Position numbers and translations under genes: made by a program
Notes under the pieces: model-generated
The model's input: only the letters and a program-made list of their open reading frames with translations
What the model was told of the DNA's origin: nothing
Database searches by the model: none
Origin: Mnemiopsis leidyi
Taxonomy: Eukaryota; Ctenophora; Tentaculata; Lobata; Bolinopsidae
DNA length: 62,761 nucleotides
NCBI GenBank assembly: GCA_000226015.1
Contig: JH155348.1
Span: 21,659-84,419 of the forward strand
Direction of reading: 5' to 3'
Part shown: positions 51,001 through 62,746 of the stretch, piece by piece
Numbering within the stretch: the stretch's first letter is position 1
How the letters are laid out: each line of letters starts with the position of its first letter

Positions 51001-51482
51001 AAAACAAAAAACAAAAAAACAAAAAATACGTTGTTCCCCCCCCCCCCCCCCCCAAGTTTGTCATATTTGTACCCAGAGAAGTTGTTAGTCAGCCAACTTG
51101 TCAAGCAGCAGACTAACTGACTTCGGTGTGTATTATACACTTTCTTTGTCCCCCTAATAATTGGCGATATCTCAACACTCGTGCCGTGCCGTATAAATTC
51201 CGGAGCCGATTTGACACATCACCCATTTCAGTACGGAGAAACAGAGCCAGTTCTAAGTCTAAAGTGCCAAGGACCAATCCTGGTCTCGGTTCTGACAGTC
51301 CACCGCCGGCGCTCCCGGTGAAGACGAGACAAACTCTTCGGCGGCGTGTGGTGCAGCCGCCTGAGTATGACGTGCCGGACGAGTCTTACGACACGATAGA
51401 GAATTACCCGATGAGGCCGCCACCTATCCCGCCTAAAGTTGCTAAAGTTGCTAAGGCACCACCAGTCCCACCCAGGGCATAG
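48003..51482 (+). CDS. Proline-rich, SH3-binding tail exons; probable SOS C-terminus
   Basis: Five exons in perfect phase: 48003-48099, 48321-48459, 48751-48900, 49148-49606, 51232-51482 (364 residues from the ATG at 48004). Visible features: basic start KSINIKKLLRFSGKNK, acidic SETEDEDDP, class II SH3 ligands PPPLPPRV, PPPIPPK and a terminal APPVPPRA, and a Tyr pair in YDVPDESYDTIENY that resembles SH2 docking sites. The middle has heptads such as GRNSPIY, GHNSPVF and GHHSPTY. Animal SOS tails use PPxPPR motifs to bind GRB2, and this block follows the SOS catalytic exons on the same strand, so a single gene is likely. It could instead be a separate small adaptor starting at 48004. The last intron is filled by a LINE and a poly-T/poly-A hairpin. 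Confidence 0.7.
49230..49375 (+). repeat. 21-bp coding repeat (heptapeptide array)
   Basis: About seven in-frame copies of a 21-base unit encode Gly-(Arg/His)-Asn/His-Ser-Pro-x-Tyr/Phe heptads. Codons for the same residues vary between copies (TATGGC, TACGGA, TTTGGA), so the array is not a fresh expansion and selection on the peptide is plausible. Confidence 0.85.
49610..49735. repeat. Poly-T/poly-A hairpin, copy 1
   Basis: A G-run, then TTTTTTTGTTTTTTTTG repeats, a short loop containing AGGTAGAAGTAAATTTTTG and an inverse AAAAAACAAAAAAAC run. It can fold back on itself. A second copy is at 50946-51050. Confidence 0.85.
50150..50901 (-). mobile_element. LINE reverse transcriptase C-terminal half, truncated at a gap
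   Basis: An open frame of 179 codons on the minus strand (50901-50362) contains MVFNTSSRR, NNYTYLGIQFSLNGSF, DELRKKALRSFFSLRR, LKLIDSLVKPVATYGCTVW and LRLLKWTLGVHKKA: the thumb and C-terminal segments of a non-LTR reverse transcriptase. After the stop, other frames to about 50150 continue LINE-like sequence, indicating a frameshift. The 5' part ends at the N gap 50923-50945. It lies in the last intron of the proline-rich tail, antisense to it. Confidence 0.85.
50923..50945. other. Assembly gap (23 N)
   Basis: A run of 23 N directly next to the second poly-T hairpin copy; the missing sequence may be much longer, including the rest of the LINE. Confidence 0.99.
50946..51055. repeat. Poly-T/poly-A hairpin, copy 2, ending in a C-run
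   Basis: The same TTTTTTGTTTTTTTG, AGGTAGAAGTAAATTTTAG and AAAAACAAAAAAAC order as at 49625-49735, in direct orientation, then 18 or so C and AAGTTTG. The pair brackets the LINE copy and the N gap. Confidence 0.85.
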
Positions 51483-52626
51483 AGAGCTGAAACTTCTTTG
51501 TTTTAGACACAAACGTGTTGCACCGACTTCTTTTTACAATTTTAAACAGCCAAACAGTAAACCATGGTTGTACTTACAAATTTCTGAGTTTTTCCTGCAA
51601 GACCGACGAGAAAACTGGAGCTTAATTTTTGAACGATTTTTTTTAATTTTGTTATTTTTATCATTTAAGTAGAAATATCGTAAAAGTAAAACAAACGTAT
51701 AACAGGATTACAAAAAGTTGTTTTAAAATGTAAAATAGCAACAATTTAAGTTTTTAAACAGCAAATTGCTGTGATCTGAAAGTTTTAGGATTCTGTGTAT
51801 TTTGGCTTTTGCAATTGAAGTGTCAGTCATTTGGTAAATCTCGCTTACATACTTTCGAACATAGGACAACGTTCACAAACACTGTATTTCAGATCACGGC
51901 TGATTAATTAAGTTAAAGTTTATATATAAAGGATAGTAATTTTAAGGACTAATACTACAAATACTATCTACAGATTAAATATCAATATCTCGTTTAAGTT
52001 TACGTCCAAATCATATCATTTGAAAGGGGTGTTAATGAAATAAAATTTGTAGTAGCAGCGGATAGTTATTCAGTCTCCTCAGTTTTCTAAACGATCACAT
52101 TTCTTAGTCATAGAGAGAAAAGTAACATTCAAATCAGAAATAAAATTTATGACAAAAGCAAAAGTTCCTAAGAGCCTAATAATTCGCTGTGAGTTAAGCA
52201 TACAATTACCATGCCAAGATTAAAGTGTAGAATAAATTACAGTAAATAAGTGTGTATCCCTAGTCAAGAATCCCCTCGTGATCGGACACAGCAATAAACA
52301 TTACTGAAATCAACTTCATCATGGCAATCACTCATAGGCAAAATTTACACCTAATCAAATAAAATACTAAACTTAATGTCCCTTGATCAGCCTCTTCCTT
52401 CAGTTGTCACTATCTTAAAGTCGCCAGCTGATGAAATTTCCGTACTGACAATTTTTCCGCTTCTTGGAAACCAGAGACCTGAATGTTCATTTAATAACTT
52501 ATTGGATATAATAACTAATCGTTAAGCAATATTAATGATAGTAACGATTTTCTAAAATTATTTTCTATGTTGGGAATTGATCTATGTATGAAAAAAGAAT
52601 TATCTTGAAATGTTACAATTGATTTT
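51483..52626. other. Convergent intergenic region
   Basis: Shared 3' flank of the proline-rich/SOS gene and the aspartate/glutamate carrier gene. The sequence is AT-rich; no exon, RNA gene or repeat was recognised. Confidence 0.5.
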
Positions 52627-55600
52627 TTATATTTTTGCAAAGCAGTTGTGATTATTGAGCCCACCTAATTTTTGCTCCAGATTAGCGAACGTTCTCTCTG
52701 TGTTTCGGAAACCTCCAATATGATCCGAGTTAGCGTCGTGTGGAACATAGGATCCGATCTTCTTGGCTTTTGGAGGTTCTATCTTTTTAGCAGGACCATA
52801 GGGGAACCATCGTTGTAGCATTTCATACATCGCTGTAGAAGAATAAGTCACATTATAGAATTTTATACAACGATGAAGAAGAATAAGTCAAATTAAAGGA
52901 GTGGTCACGTTTGATATCTTGTCAGTTTAAACTAACAGATATTTCAGCCCGGCAGGGCAAGGCAGTTTTCATTGTAACGTGTACAAGTGATCTCTCTAAA
53001 AATAGCTATGACGCTATTCTCCTTCTTCTTACCTAAAGTCACCCCGAACTGAGGGGATGATCTGAACATCCTAGCAGGAGCTCCCTTCCAGAAGACAGAG
53101 AACCCCTCCTCCTTGTATAGACGCTGTGCACAACTAACCAGACCTTTGTACGGCTCCACCCCTTCCTTTGGTTTAACCTAGAGTGACGTAGCGCCGTTAA
53201 ATCAAGAGTAACACAATGTTAGATAGTTCTGTACACTGGATTACGTTACGGGTTGTGATTTTAATTTTGGGAATCATCATAAATTCCTAAATTCGGGCAT
53301 AGTCGACTCAAAACGAAGTCACAAAAGTGAACCCTCATTAAAAGATAATTCTTGAGATTCAAACTAGGTCATATTGACAGCTGCAGCATACACCCATGAA
53401 CTATAGGAATGACATAATTCTACAATTTTAACAAATAACTCACTTGTAACCGAGTCTTGATTACATCAGCAGGAGTAACAAGGGACGCGGAGGGGACCCC
53501 GGCTAGAGTAGCTGCCAACAAAATTTTAGGGAATGACGTAACACCCGTCTCTTTGTCCGCAAAACCTTGTTTTAAGTGGGCGTAGGTCGGGAAGTAGATC
53601 GCAGAGAAAGGGGCGTCTCGCAAGAGACAAGCTCTAGCTCCCTGAAGTAGAAGTAACGGATCTGAAGTTGTACATAAATCTAAATACATACAACTAAATT
53701 TAAAAAAACATAAAACTAAATGAAACTAAATAAAGTAATGCCGAGATCGGATAGTGGTTTGCCAGACAAAAAAATTCAAGGTGACTGAAATAAATACTTG
53801 TAACTACTTTGTAGAGTCCTGAAAATCCGAGCTCCCTGACAACTTGCATTGCCGTTACTTGTCTTGTACTGGCGACCTCACCAGCCACTTGCAATCTGAT
53901 CTTCACGATCTCTATCGGATTTGTGAACATCACTTGAGCACATCCCCCCTGGAAGACAGATTTACCATAACATTGGCTGATTGAGAATTCAAATTCTTTT
54001 AAGATTGAATGTTGCAATTTTATATTTGCAAATTAAGATCAACACAAGGTAATCAGCAGCACACGTCTATGGATAGAACTTAAACATTTAAATCTCGGTA
54101 TAAACCAACCATGCCTCCTGCAAGGATCTCTCCGTGAAGGGGAATGTCTCCTGATTTAGGATCTGTTAAGTATTGGCGTACTGCATCATTCGTCTGTCAA
54201 ATTGTGTTGGTTTTGGTCTTTTAAGTGAAAGATCTTTGACTTAATCCAAATAACCAAAATAAATTGATAAACTTTTTGTCTAAAATATCTTATATTTTCA
54301 CTCAGCATGGAAAAAATGAAATTAGGGCAACCATACCGTCATTTTTATAGCCTTCTCGGGAGAAACACCACACAGTTGAGGAACCAGGCCCCTGTATAAA
54401 CCTCTGAAACCTTCAAACTTCAGAACTTTCTTGAAGCAATCAAAACTGTTTTTGTACAACACTTCATCTGCTATTGTCGTTACTTGGTTCTGTAATCGTG
54501 TTTTGACCAGGTCAATGGGGTAAACGGTTGCTGCTCCAGCCGCTGAAATGTCGCATATTCAAATTTGTAAACATCGAAGGTTAAAAACGCACTATCGAGT
54601 ATCGTGACCTTTTACACGCCTATGGTACGAATGTTCAACGTGGCGTTTATGTCAACAAAGAAAACTGCGTGTTTATTCCCTAGGCCCGTCCGTCATTATT
54701 CTACAATGCCAACGTACGTATGTAAGTTTAATCACGTCAGGACGGACCTTTAAGATATTAAACTACGTTAAACACGTGACACACCTTTGACTTTGAACAT
54801 TTAATAATCTTAATTAAAATTTGCTGCACTTGCTTGATTTCTGAACTGCATGTCGCGCGCGCACACACGTACCGAATACGCGCTTCAAATGCAACAAATC
54901 GTACAGATTTTCCGCGTTTTCCAGAATATTTAACTAGATTCGAGGTAATAGTTTCGATCGGCGTGATAAATTTTCTGTCCAACTCTATTTGCAATGAATG
55001 TAATGAACTGCACATTTCTAAAACTAGTAACAATCTCCTACCTCCTCCAACAGAGCTAAGCCCAAATCGATAAGCTTGCAAATTTTCCGCGTTTTCCAGA
55101 ATATTTAACTGGATTCGAGGTAATAGTTTCGATCGGCGTGATAAATTTTCTGTCCAACTCTATTTGCAATAAATGTAATAAACTGCACATTTCTAAAACT
55201 AGTAACAATCTCCTACCTCCTCCAATAGAGCTAAGCCCAAATCGGTAGGCCTGCACGGCGACTTTTTGACCAGCTGTAATAGGCTTGGAATCTTCCTGGA
55301 AAATCCAGAATTATGAAACATCTGTAAACGGCATAATTAGATATTTCAAACATCATATTAATTTCATTTACGTAAATTCAGTCACAGGATTCAGGGAATA
55401 AGCTTGATAACAGTTCATGAAATTGAAATATTGTAACGCTATAAAGTTCTGAAAGAATGTTCTCCAAAAAGTCTGATCTTTAAGGAGCCTGTTTTTCATG
55501 TTACCCCACAGGTTTGTTTTACAGATTTTTTACCTCTTTTGGTTTAGTCTGCTTTGACACTGTCATAGAAGGGATTAGCAGTGCAAAGTCCTTGAGAGCG

Positions 55601-58397
55601 ATTTTCCTGAGTTAGAAATAATAGTTTAGAGGATCGTATGAAAGTAACCGATGGAATCAAGTTAAAAATAGAAAGTTAGAATATCCTCAGCAACAGTACT
55701 GCTCTTTAGGTCAGCCTAATTAGGGACATACCCAGTGTTGTCGTGATCTAGAAGTCTCCATAACAAGGTAGTCTGTACCGGAGTTATTGCCTCCGAGAAC
55801 CTCCACGCTGCTTGATCGAACTGATCTAGAAATATCACTTTGGTTAATATACCTTCATCGACATGGCAGCTCACCAAGGAAACAAACACCCATTGCACAC
55901 TACACATTAAAAGGAGACACAATAACACGGCACACTTCACACCAAATAGAGACACACTTAACAGAGACACACTGCACACTACATACTTAACAGAGACACT
56001 AATATACAGACAGAAAGACATACATACACATATACAGAACGACATACAGACACACATACAGTATGACATACAGACACACACACAGAACGACATACAGACA
56101 TACATACAGAACTTCATACAGACACACATACAGAATGACATACAGACATACATACAGAACTTCATACAGACACACATACAGAATGACATACAGACATACA
56201 TACAGTATGACATACAGTCACACATACAGTATGACATACAGACACACATACCGAACAACATACAGACACACGTACAGAATGACATACAGGCACACATACA
56301 GAACGACATACAGACACACATACAGAACGACATACAGACACACATACAGAACGACATACAGACACGCATACAGTATGACATACATTATGACATTCAGACA
56401 CACGTACAGTATGACATACAGACATACATACAGACACACGCTGACCTTTAGTTATCTCCTTCTCCTCCAGCTTATCCACTACGTCAGAGAAGATTTGCTT
56501 GACTAACTCTATGTTGTGTAATAGAGCATTTAGTGCCGTGAAGTAGGAGTAGCTTATCCTCGTGGTTTGAGCAGTAACCATCTGAATGGAATAATGAATA
56601 TGTCTTACGCAAACACTATTACAGATAACATATGTACAAGTACAGTACATATGTATCGCTTTCTAGAAATAATTAGATAATTTCGTAGAAATCATGTAAA
56701 TTACATTTCTAAATGTATTTACCGAGTGTTTATTTAGTTAACTTCTGTACATTACATAACAGTACATTCTACACTATAACTATATACTATACAATAATAT
56801 ACTTAGACCAATGTGACGGAGCCTTACTTGCACGTTTAACCCATTAATAGTTGTAATGTGAATTACGGGATCAGTTGTTTTGGCAACACGCCAAACCACT
56901 CTTGGTTGCGGTCATGTTTAAAACTAGGCACAAGTATTAGCCTTACAAACGTGATTACTTCGGCTAGGCCGTATTTAAAAGTTAATGAACTTAAAACATT
57001 TTATTTGCCAAGTATAAATCAAGATAATTCGTCACAAATGATTAGCATTCAGTACCATATTTGAACAATATGAATTTAACACGTTCATATGCAAAAAAAA
57101 ACATGTTAGCGATTTGTAAATTGAACATTCAACACAGAAAAACTTTGACAAACAAAATGTAAGGATTTAAGTTCATACCCCAAGTAGATTGTCTTTTAAA
57201 TATTTCGTGAATGAAGGACCTTTCAGCTTGGCAAGGGTATCACAATAAGCAATAGAGTCGATACTACCATCTGTCGAGTCTTTGATTAGGGATTGGAAAG
57301 CTTGTCTGATATGCTCCCTTGGTACACTCTAGTATAACAAGAGGGATAAAAAATTGATAATTACTGAGTGTCAATTTTGTTGAGAAATCATAAAATCAGC
57401 AAGAAAATTGAAAAATTCCGTGGTGCTCCAATAGTATTTCAAGATCTTAAAACATCGATCAGCAGTGGTTCCAAAATCCAAACTTGCCGCAATAAATTGA
57501 GGGAACTCATCAGGCCTCATGTGTCTCTGCAGATTTTTACCAAAGTGAAGTTTCATCCAACTACATTCCTTGTTAAACGTTACCTCTTTATAGGCCTGAC
57601 GGAAGTGCAATAAGTATATAATATTGCGCTTCTACGGAAACATGGAGGAATAAATGTATACATATACAAAAGCTGTTGACTGTTTCTGCATGAGCTATCT
57701 GCTTGATAATACACGTAATAATAAACAAGACGAAAAAAATTACTCTACAGATATAAAAACCTGTGTCGCCCTCATGACGCTCATGAAATCATCAACAGTG
57801 ATGTTTCCCTTGCCCTTCTTATCGCACATCCTGAATGCTAGTCTGAAGTGAGCATCTGGCATCCTCATGATCCTCTCCATCGCCATAAACTCGTCTAGGG
57901 AGATTGAGCCAGTGTTGCCGATATCAGCCACACTAGCTACCAAGGAGACGGCTTCATCAGACACGTCCCATCGCAAGAAGTCCCGAACAAAGACCACTGA
58001 GGGGATTACAAGTTGGCCCTGCTCATTTTCTATCGCATACTGAAAATAGGGAGGTTTGTAACTTTACAGGGAATATTGTCTCATAATGATCGGCTGACTT
58101 TTAATGGTGAATTTCTCAATTAAATATCATAAAAAGTTTTTTTGGAGTGCTTAATCAGAAGCGAAGTCCACCAATCATATTGACTTTTTAGTTTTTGCTA
58201 TTTATTCATGTTGTAACCCTTATGCTTTGTTATTATTGAAAATTACGATCGACCAGAGAATGTTTATCGTTTGATCAGGCAATGAAAACAATTCAATACG
58301 AAACAAAATCGTTGTACTGAGTTAAGGCATTAAATCTTACCTTCTTAAAAACTTTCCTCAATGCTGATCGAGTCAATGCTCTTTCTTCCAATGACAT
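52627..58397 (-). CDS. SLC25A12/SLC25A13-like: Mitochondrial aspartate/glutamate carrier (aralar/citrin), 14 exons
   Basis: This inner-membrane carrier exports aspartate for glutamate plus a proton, is activated by calcium on its EF-hand domain and drives the malate-aspartate shuttle. Exons on the complement: 58397-58341, 58039-57761, 57595-57488, 57328-57179, 56581-56446, 55825-55732, 55606-55534, 55295-55217, 54542-54337, 54193-54110, 53948-53808, 53641-53444, 53177-53033, 52832-52627; 651 residues (human 675/678), all phases consistent. The N-terminal half has EF-hand-like loops ([26 protein letters not shown]). The carrier half has [12 protein letters not shown] and the three signature motifs [20 protein letters not shown] and [10 protein letters not shown], ending with [20 protein letters not shown]. 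Intron 3 uses GC-AG ends (GCAAGT donor). Intron 5 carries a 24-bp satellite; intron 8 a duplicated exon end. Which vertebrate paralogue it matches cannot be told. Confidence 0.96.
54907..55256. repeat. 175-bp tandem duplication covering an exon-intron boundary
   Basis: 54907-55081 and 55082-55256 are direct copies with few differences. On the minus strand each contains the 3' end of carrier exon 8 (AYRFGLSS[I/V]GG) with its GTAGGAG donor and the first part of the intron. Only the 55217-55295 copy has the full exon with an acceptor. The other copy is preceded by TTTGCAAG, which could be a weak cryptic acceptor. Confidence 0.95.
55985..56440. repeat. 24-bp minisatellite in carrier intron 5
   Basis: About eighteen copies of a unit of the form GACATACAGACACACATACA plus four bases, with interspersed variants. 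Since the unit is a multiple of three, several frames on both strands stay open for 150-220 codons; these Thr/His/Ile-rich or Cys/Val/Met-rich frames are artefacts of the repeat. Confidence 0.95.
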
Positions 58398-59850
58398 GAC
58401 TGAACTTAGGATTTGATAAAAAATAGGGGAATTCTACAATTAAATACATACAATGACATAACAACATTCTCAGGATCGGTATTACAATTTCATAGTTGAA
58501 AGATGTATCATTTTGAACAAGCACTGTACACCTACACAACACACATGTTACCTATCATCAGACACAGAAAACTTCCACTAAACTGTGTACATAAGACAAA
58601 CAATGATACTTTGAAAATATGCAAAGTGCGGCTAATAGATTAATTATTCAATTATATACTCTGCAATTTGTGCTTGCTAACTCCTGATGTTGCCAGGAAA
58701 CATGATGTGCGAGTTCACCATGCAATGAGATGATAGACACGACATTCAGGTGCACACCAGAATCCCCAACTTGTTTCTCAAAGGACAGAAAAATTCGTTT
58801 AACGTCAGCATGTTCTCTACAGGTAAGAATTTCTGATATGTTCATGTTGTTACAGCCCTGTTACAGATAAACAAAGACCTTGATTATTATCGATGTGATG
58901 ACTATCACCGAGATACATTATACTGAAAAGCATGGTTGATAAAGTTGAAACATCGAGAAACAACGTTATTCTGTTTTCAAAGGCTCTCACAGGGAGAAGA
59001 CAAGAGTCCTATTCATATGATAATGTGTACAGTTTACTAGCCAATACAGATATTCACAGCCTTTTGATTGCAGTTCATAGTTGGTACCTTGAAGTTGGTA
59101 CAATTGCAAAGAAGAAACAGGTATCGGTGCTGTAGAAAAGTCAGCATCATAGGTCAAGTATCAAGATTCGATTGTGGCTTGTCACAGCGATAGACATCTA
59201 GCAGGTGGTCAGATAACTTGGTTCAGATACATGTTAGTGTCTCCCTTCTTTATTTAAAATATAATTCGATTGCAATCATTTAAAATCAACCACATTGACG
59301 TGAATCTCTGAAATAGCCGACCGCTTTCCACTCAGGAAAATAGTCGGCTACATATGTTCCACGAATCGTTTCAACCAACACTGATTGGCACAAACGACGA
59401 TATGGAATAACCAGAGCTCAATAACTTTAACTAAATTGCATGACTGGGGAGAGCACAAGGCCGTCCCGGCCTTATCTCACAGCAGTGCTTTTTCTTTTAA
59501 GCCCTGCATCCCCCTACGAAGAAGAAGAAGAAGAAGAAGACATGAATCGTTTTTTTTCTGATAGGCAAAAATATGCAAATTCGATAAAATGGCTCGAATC
59601 ATCTAAAAAATTTGTAGACATAATCTTTTATTCAACATTATTATCTCTTTTATCTAAAAATGGTAATCAAAACCAACTCTATGACCGTTTTTGTGATTAA
59701 ATTTAGGATAGTAATGGAAAGGTCATCACCTATGCACTGCATACTGATTGTTCGACATTAGCGATAAGGACGTATCAACATTTTCAAACCATCCTGTATA
59801 TGACAATATGAAGTGTGGTATACGACCCGACCTCCTCTCCCCACGATGTT
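58398..59850. other. Upstream flank of the carrier gene
   Basis: AT-rich sequence expected to contain the carrier promoter and 5' UTR. A short (GAA)n run lies at 59518-59540. No conserved exon was recognised. Confidence 0.5.
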
Positions 59851-60260
59851 GAAATTTCTCTGATCCCTCTAAGGGCCTTTCAAGGCCCAAAATGCCCTTG
59901 AAAAGGCCCAAAAAGTACTAAAATTCTGGGACGAGTTGGAGTCCAAGGGTAAGAGTCTAGAGACATTAAAAAAGGTATATCTGATCATGTTCTGTGCATT
60001 AGGTGATGGTAAAATTTGCTCCGACCCCTCCAAGGGCCCTTTAAGGCCTTAAAGGCCCAAATTGGTAATTTTCAACACTAAGTTAGAAGAGTTAGACAAG
60101 TATTTTGGCGCTTAATTTGATGAGGGGAATTTGGGGAATTTGATAATTTCGAAGCAAAAAATCATCAGTGTGTGACCCCTTTAGTGACCCCTTGTAAGGC
60201 CCGAAAATTGAAATTGAGCTGAAAACAGGAATCTGAAAACCATGTGTCTTTTCGCTGGAA
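59850..60260. repeat. Dispersed repeat family R1, copy 3
   Basis: CTCTAAGGGCCTTTCAAGGC, GACCCCTTTAGTGACCCCTT and AAATTGAAATT words in the same order as at 30970-31330, ending GGAATCTGAAAACCATGTGTC as at 33080-33100. This gives the likely 3' terminus of the family. Confidence 0.75.
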
Positions 60261-61029
60261 AGTGAGCACTAATTAGGTGTCAATATTATAGCAACAAAAT
60301 TGGCCACTTGTGGTATACGCCAAACTGAACAAACTGGCTAATATATGAGAGCACAAACCATAAGCATTGTCTAGCCCCCCATTGTTACCAGTTCTATTAG
60401 TCAACGAGTAGGATGAGCTCGAAAGCTCTCAATCTTCTCTTGGTAAAATCAAAAATTATGGAAATTGCACTCTCCAGCCCCCCTACATTGATACCTAAAT
60501 TAATGATTTCCTACCTTACCAGACATATTCAAAATGCCCGAAATGGGACGGTTTTTCAAAGAATTCGCCATAATTTCTGACAGCCAAAATTTCGGTTTTC
60601 AAAATAAAATCCGTTGAATTAATTTTGAGGTTTTAATATTATTAATTGTGACTTTATCGTTTCACCATCTCTATTGATATGAATTGATTTTGATTGAATC
60701 CGGACGGTGCTGGTGGTTCTAATGACCGTTTACAAAAATGTATATTATTATAAATGCAATATTTACACACGATATGATAAAATGTTAAGACCTGTGATGA
60801 TTCCAGATATTAATAAAAAAGATAAGTAGATAAAGAAATTAACGTGAAATATTTGTCCCGCTGTGATTTTAAACACATGCTTTACCAAGCTAAAAAGGAT
60901 CCCGGAGACTATCCAGTGTTGTATGCTCACACTAGAAAGCTAAATCATCTACATAGATCAATAAGAGACAAAAATTTCAAAACCAGCGAAAACACATCAA
61001 CACAAAAATTGGTCGATAATATGATTCTG
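60261..61029. other. No gene seen; possible start of a LINE ORF2
   Basis: AT-rich sequence. Since the LINE ORF1 at 61030-61950 points left, its ORF2 would be here, but no reverse transcriptase or endonuclease motif was recognised, so the element appears truncated after ORF1. Confidence 0.4.
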
Positions 61030-61950
61030 CTATAGCATTGCCCTCGCACGCCATTGTATTTCCCCCGCTCTGATGTAAAAGTGTTTATCCGGTTCTGCTT
61101 TAGCCTTATCCTGTAAGTCCTTGACAAGCTCTTTTTGGATCTTACGTTGCTCCAGAGAGCAGTCTGGGCACATGAACACACTACTGAACCTCGTGATATT
61201 ACGTAGATTCTTAACTTTAGTCAATATCTCATCTACTATCAAAGAGCTTGAGAGTTTTACCTTGACCGGATGAACTAAGTCCTTGCTCTTCTTTATTCCA
61301 ACTCTGCATGCATCAGCTCTAGGTTTTTGTACAATACTCTCATAGACCTCTGCTACTTTCTGATTCATATCTTCATTGTCCTCCTCAGTCAAACCAAATA
61401 TGACTACATTACGGCTGCGATCCTCTTCTTCAATGACGTTACGGACAACTTTCTTCAGCACTTCAGTGCTAAAAGCCTGCTCCTTAATTGGTCGGCTCAT
61501 CTGAACAGCTGAACTGTATGATTTCAGTTCAGTTTTCATCGAGTCAACGAGTGTAGTCTCAACAGTTTTAACGGAGTCAATAACAGAAGTTTCAACAGTT
61601 TTCCTCAACATCTCGAGCTGCTCCGACTTGCACTCAGACAGCTCTGCCTGAGCACTGATAACCTGTCGCTGACTTTCAATAAGCTTATTCTGTAGTGAAC
61701 TATTTGAGTTCTTTAATGCCTCAACGTTGATCATTAACAACCCAACGAAATGTAGACCCCTGATACATACATTTAATAGGTCAGGTTTGAGTAATTTGTT
61801 CAAATCAGTCATTTTGACATGTTCCAATCCAGGACTGTACTGCTTAGCGAGTGACAAGCCATGTCCATCAACAATCAGCTGATAAGAAATGCGATAACAG
61901 AGCTGCAGATTAGCGACAAATAGAAAAGTGTATTTACTGAACTGAATCAT
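61030..61950 (-). mobile_element. LINE ORF1-type protein, 306 codons, uninterrupted
   Basis: A single open frame starting at an ATG (61950). Residues about 75-150 form a coiled coil rich in Leu, Gln, Glu and Lys (LIESQRQVISAQAELSECKS, VETSVIDSVKTVETTLVDSM). The second half has RSRNVVIFGLTEEDNEDM, ACRVGIKKSKDLVHPVKVKL, FSSVFMCPDCSLEQRKIQKE and FYIRAGEIQWRA: the pattern of nucleic-acid-binding ORF1 proteins in CR1/L2-type LINEs, where RPVKVKL and PD-x-S-x-EQR words are common. No introns and no nearby cellular gene support a retrotransposon origin. The frame is intact, so this copy is younger than the RT relics elsewhere in the window. Confidence 0.8.
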
Positions 61951-62676
61951 AAGTCAAATGAACACAAGTACTCGATCATGAATTGTATATCGAAGTGAAG
62001 TAACAAATTAACAGTATTCAATAGTAAAGTGCTAGATAAAGTATAAACGTCTCATCAGTGGCGTAACGTTGTAGGTCTAGCCAATATGGCGCCCCTCGGC
62101 GATGAAAATGCGCCCCTAAATGGCGCCCCTGGTGTAAAGGCTTACTGGAAGCAATTTGTGAAAAAATGGCCGAAAAATCTAAATAAATAGTGAAGTTATT
62201 AAACCAAACACGCGATTTTGCTAGTCGCGCAGTTAATAATGCAAAATTGTCCCATATCTTTATGACGATTTGGCGCCCCCTTATGACGGCACCCCCCGGC
62301 GTAGCCGGGGTGGCCGGGGCATCGTTACGCCGCTGTCCACAAGACAGCCCTGAACACCTCCCACAGACTCCACCAGGCAGGAACCTGGACTCCGGGTCTT
62401 AGGGACTCAAGGATTCCCTCCCATGTCTTTTTACTGCAATCCTTTGCCTCTTCTCTCCTGCCTCCGCTTAGCCTTTTCAACAATACCTTGAACAAGCTTA
62501 ATATATCCAATAACATTCACCTTTCAGAGATTATGTCAACTTTCAATTCTCGAACGCTTAGAAGTCCTCTCATCTCTCCCTTCTGTCCACTCCCTAGACC
62601 TACAAAAAGTGCAATGAAGCTCCAAAAACAACAGAACACTACACTATCTCACAGGTTGCCCGGCCCTAGTCACTTT

Positions 62677-62746
62677 GTAGGTTGATAACCTACTGTCGCG
62701 GCCATCACGCGCTATCGCGCATTTCTGGCCTGGCGACAGTAGGTGG
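62677..62746. repeat. Module C palindromic repeat, third copy
   Basis: GTAGGTTGATAACCTAC (a perfect palindrome around GAT) overlaps a second stem, CTACTGTCGC ... GCGACAGTAG, enclosing GGCCATCACGCGC and TTTCTGGCCTGG. The copy here is the most complete of the three (others at 27740-27818 and 28881-28975). Confidence 0.9.

Noticed and set aside
55716-56650. Long open frames of 147-221 codons on both strands
   Set aside because: They come from the 24-bp minisatellite, whose unit length is a multiple of three; only the ends overlap real carrier exons (56446-56581 and 55732-55825).
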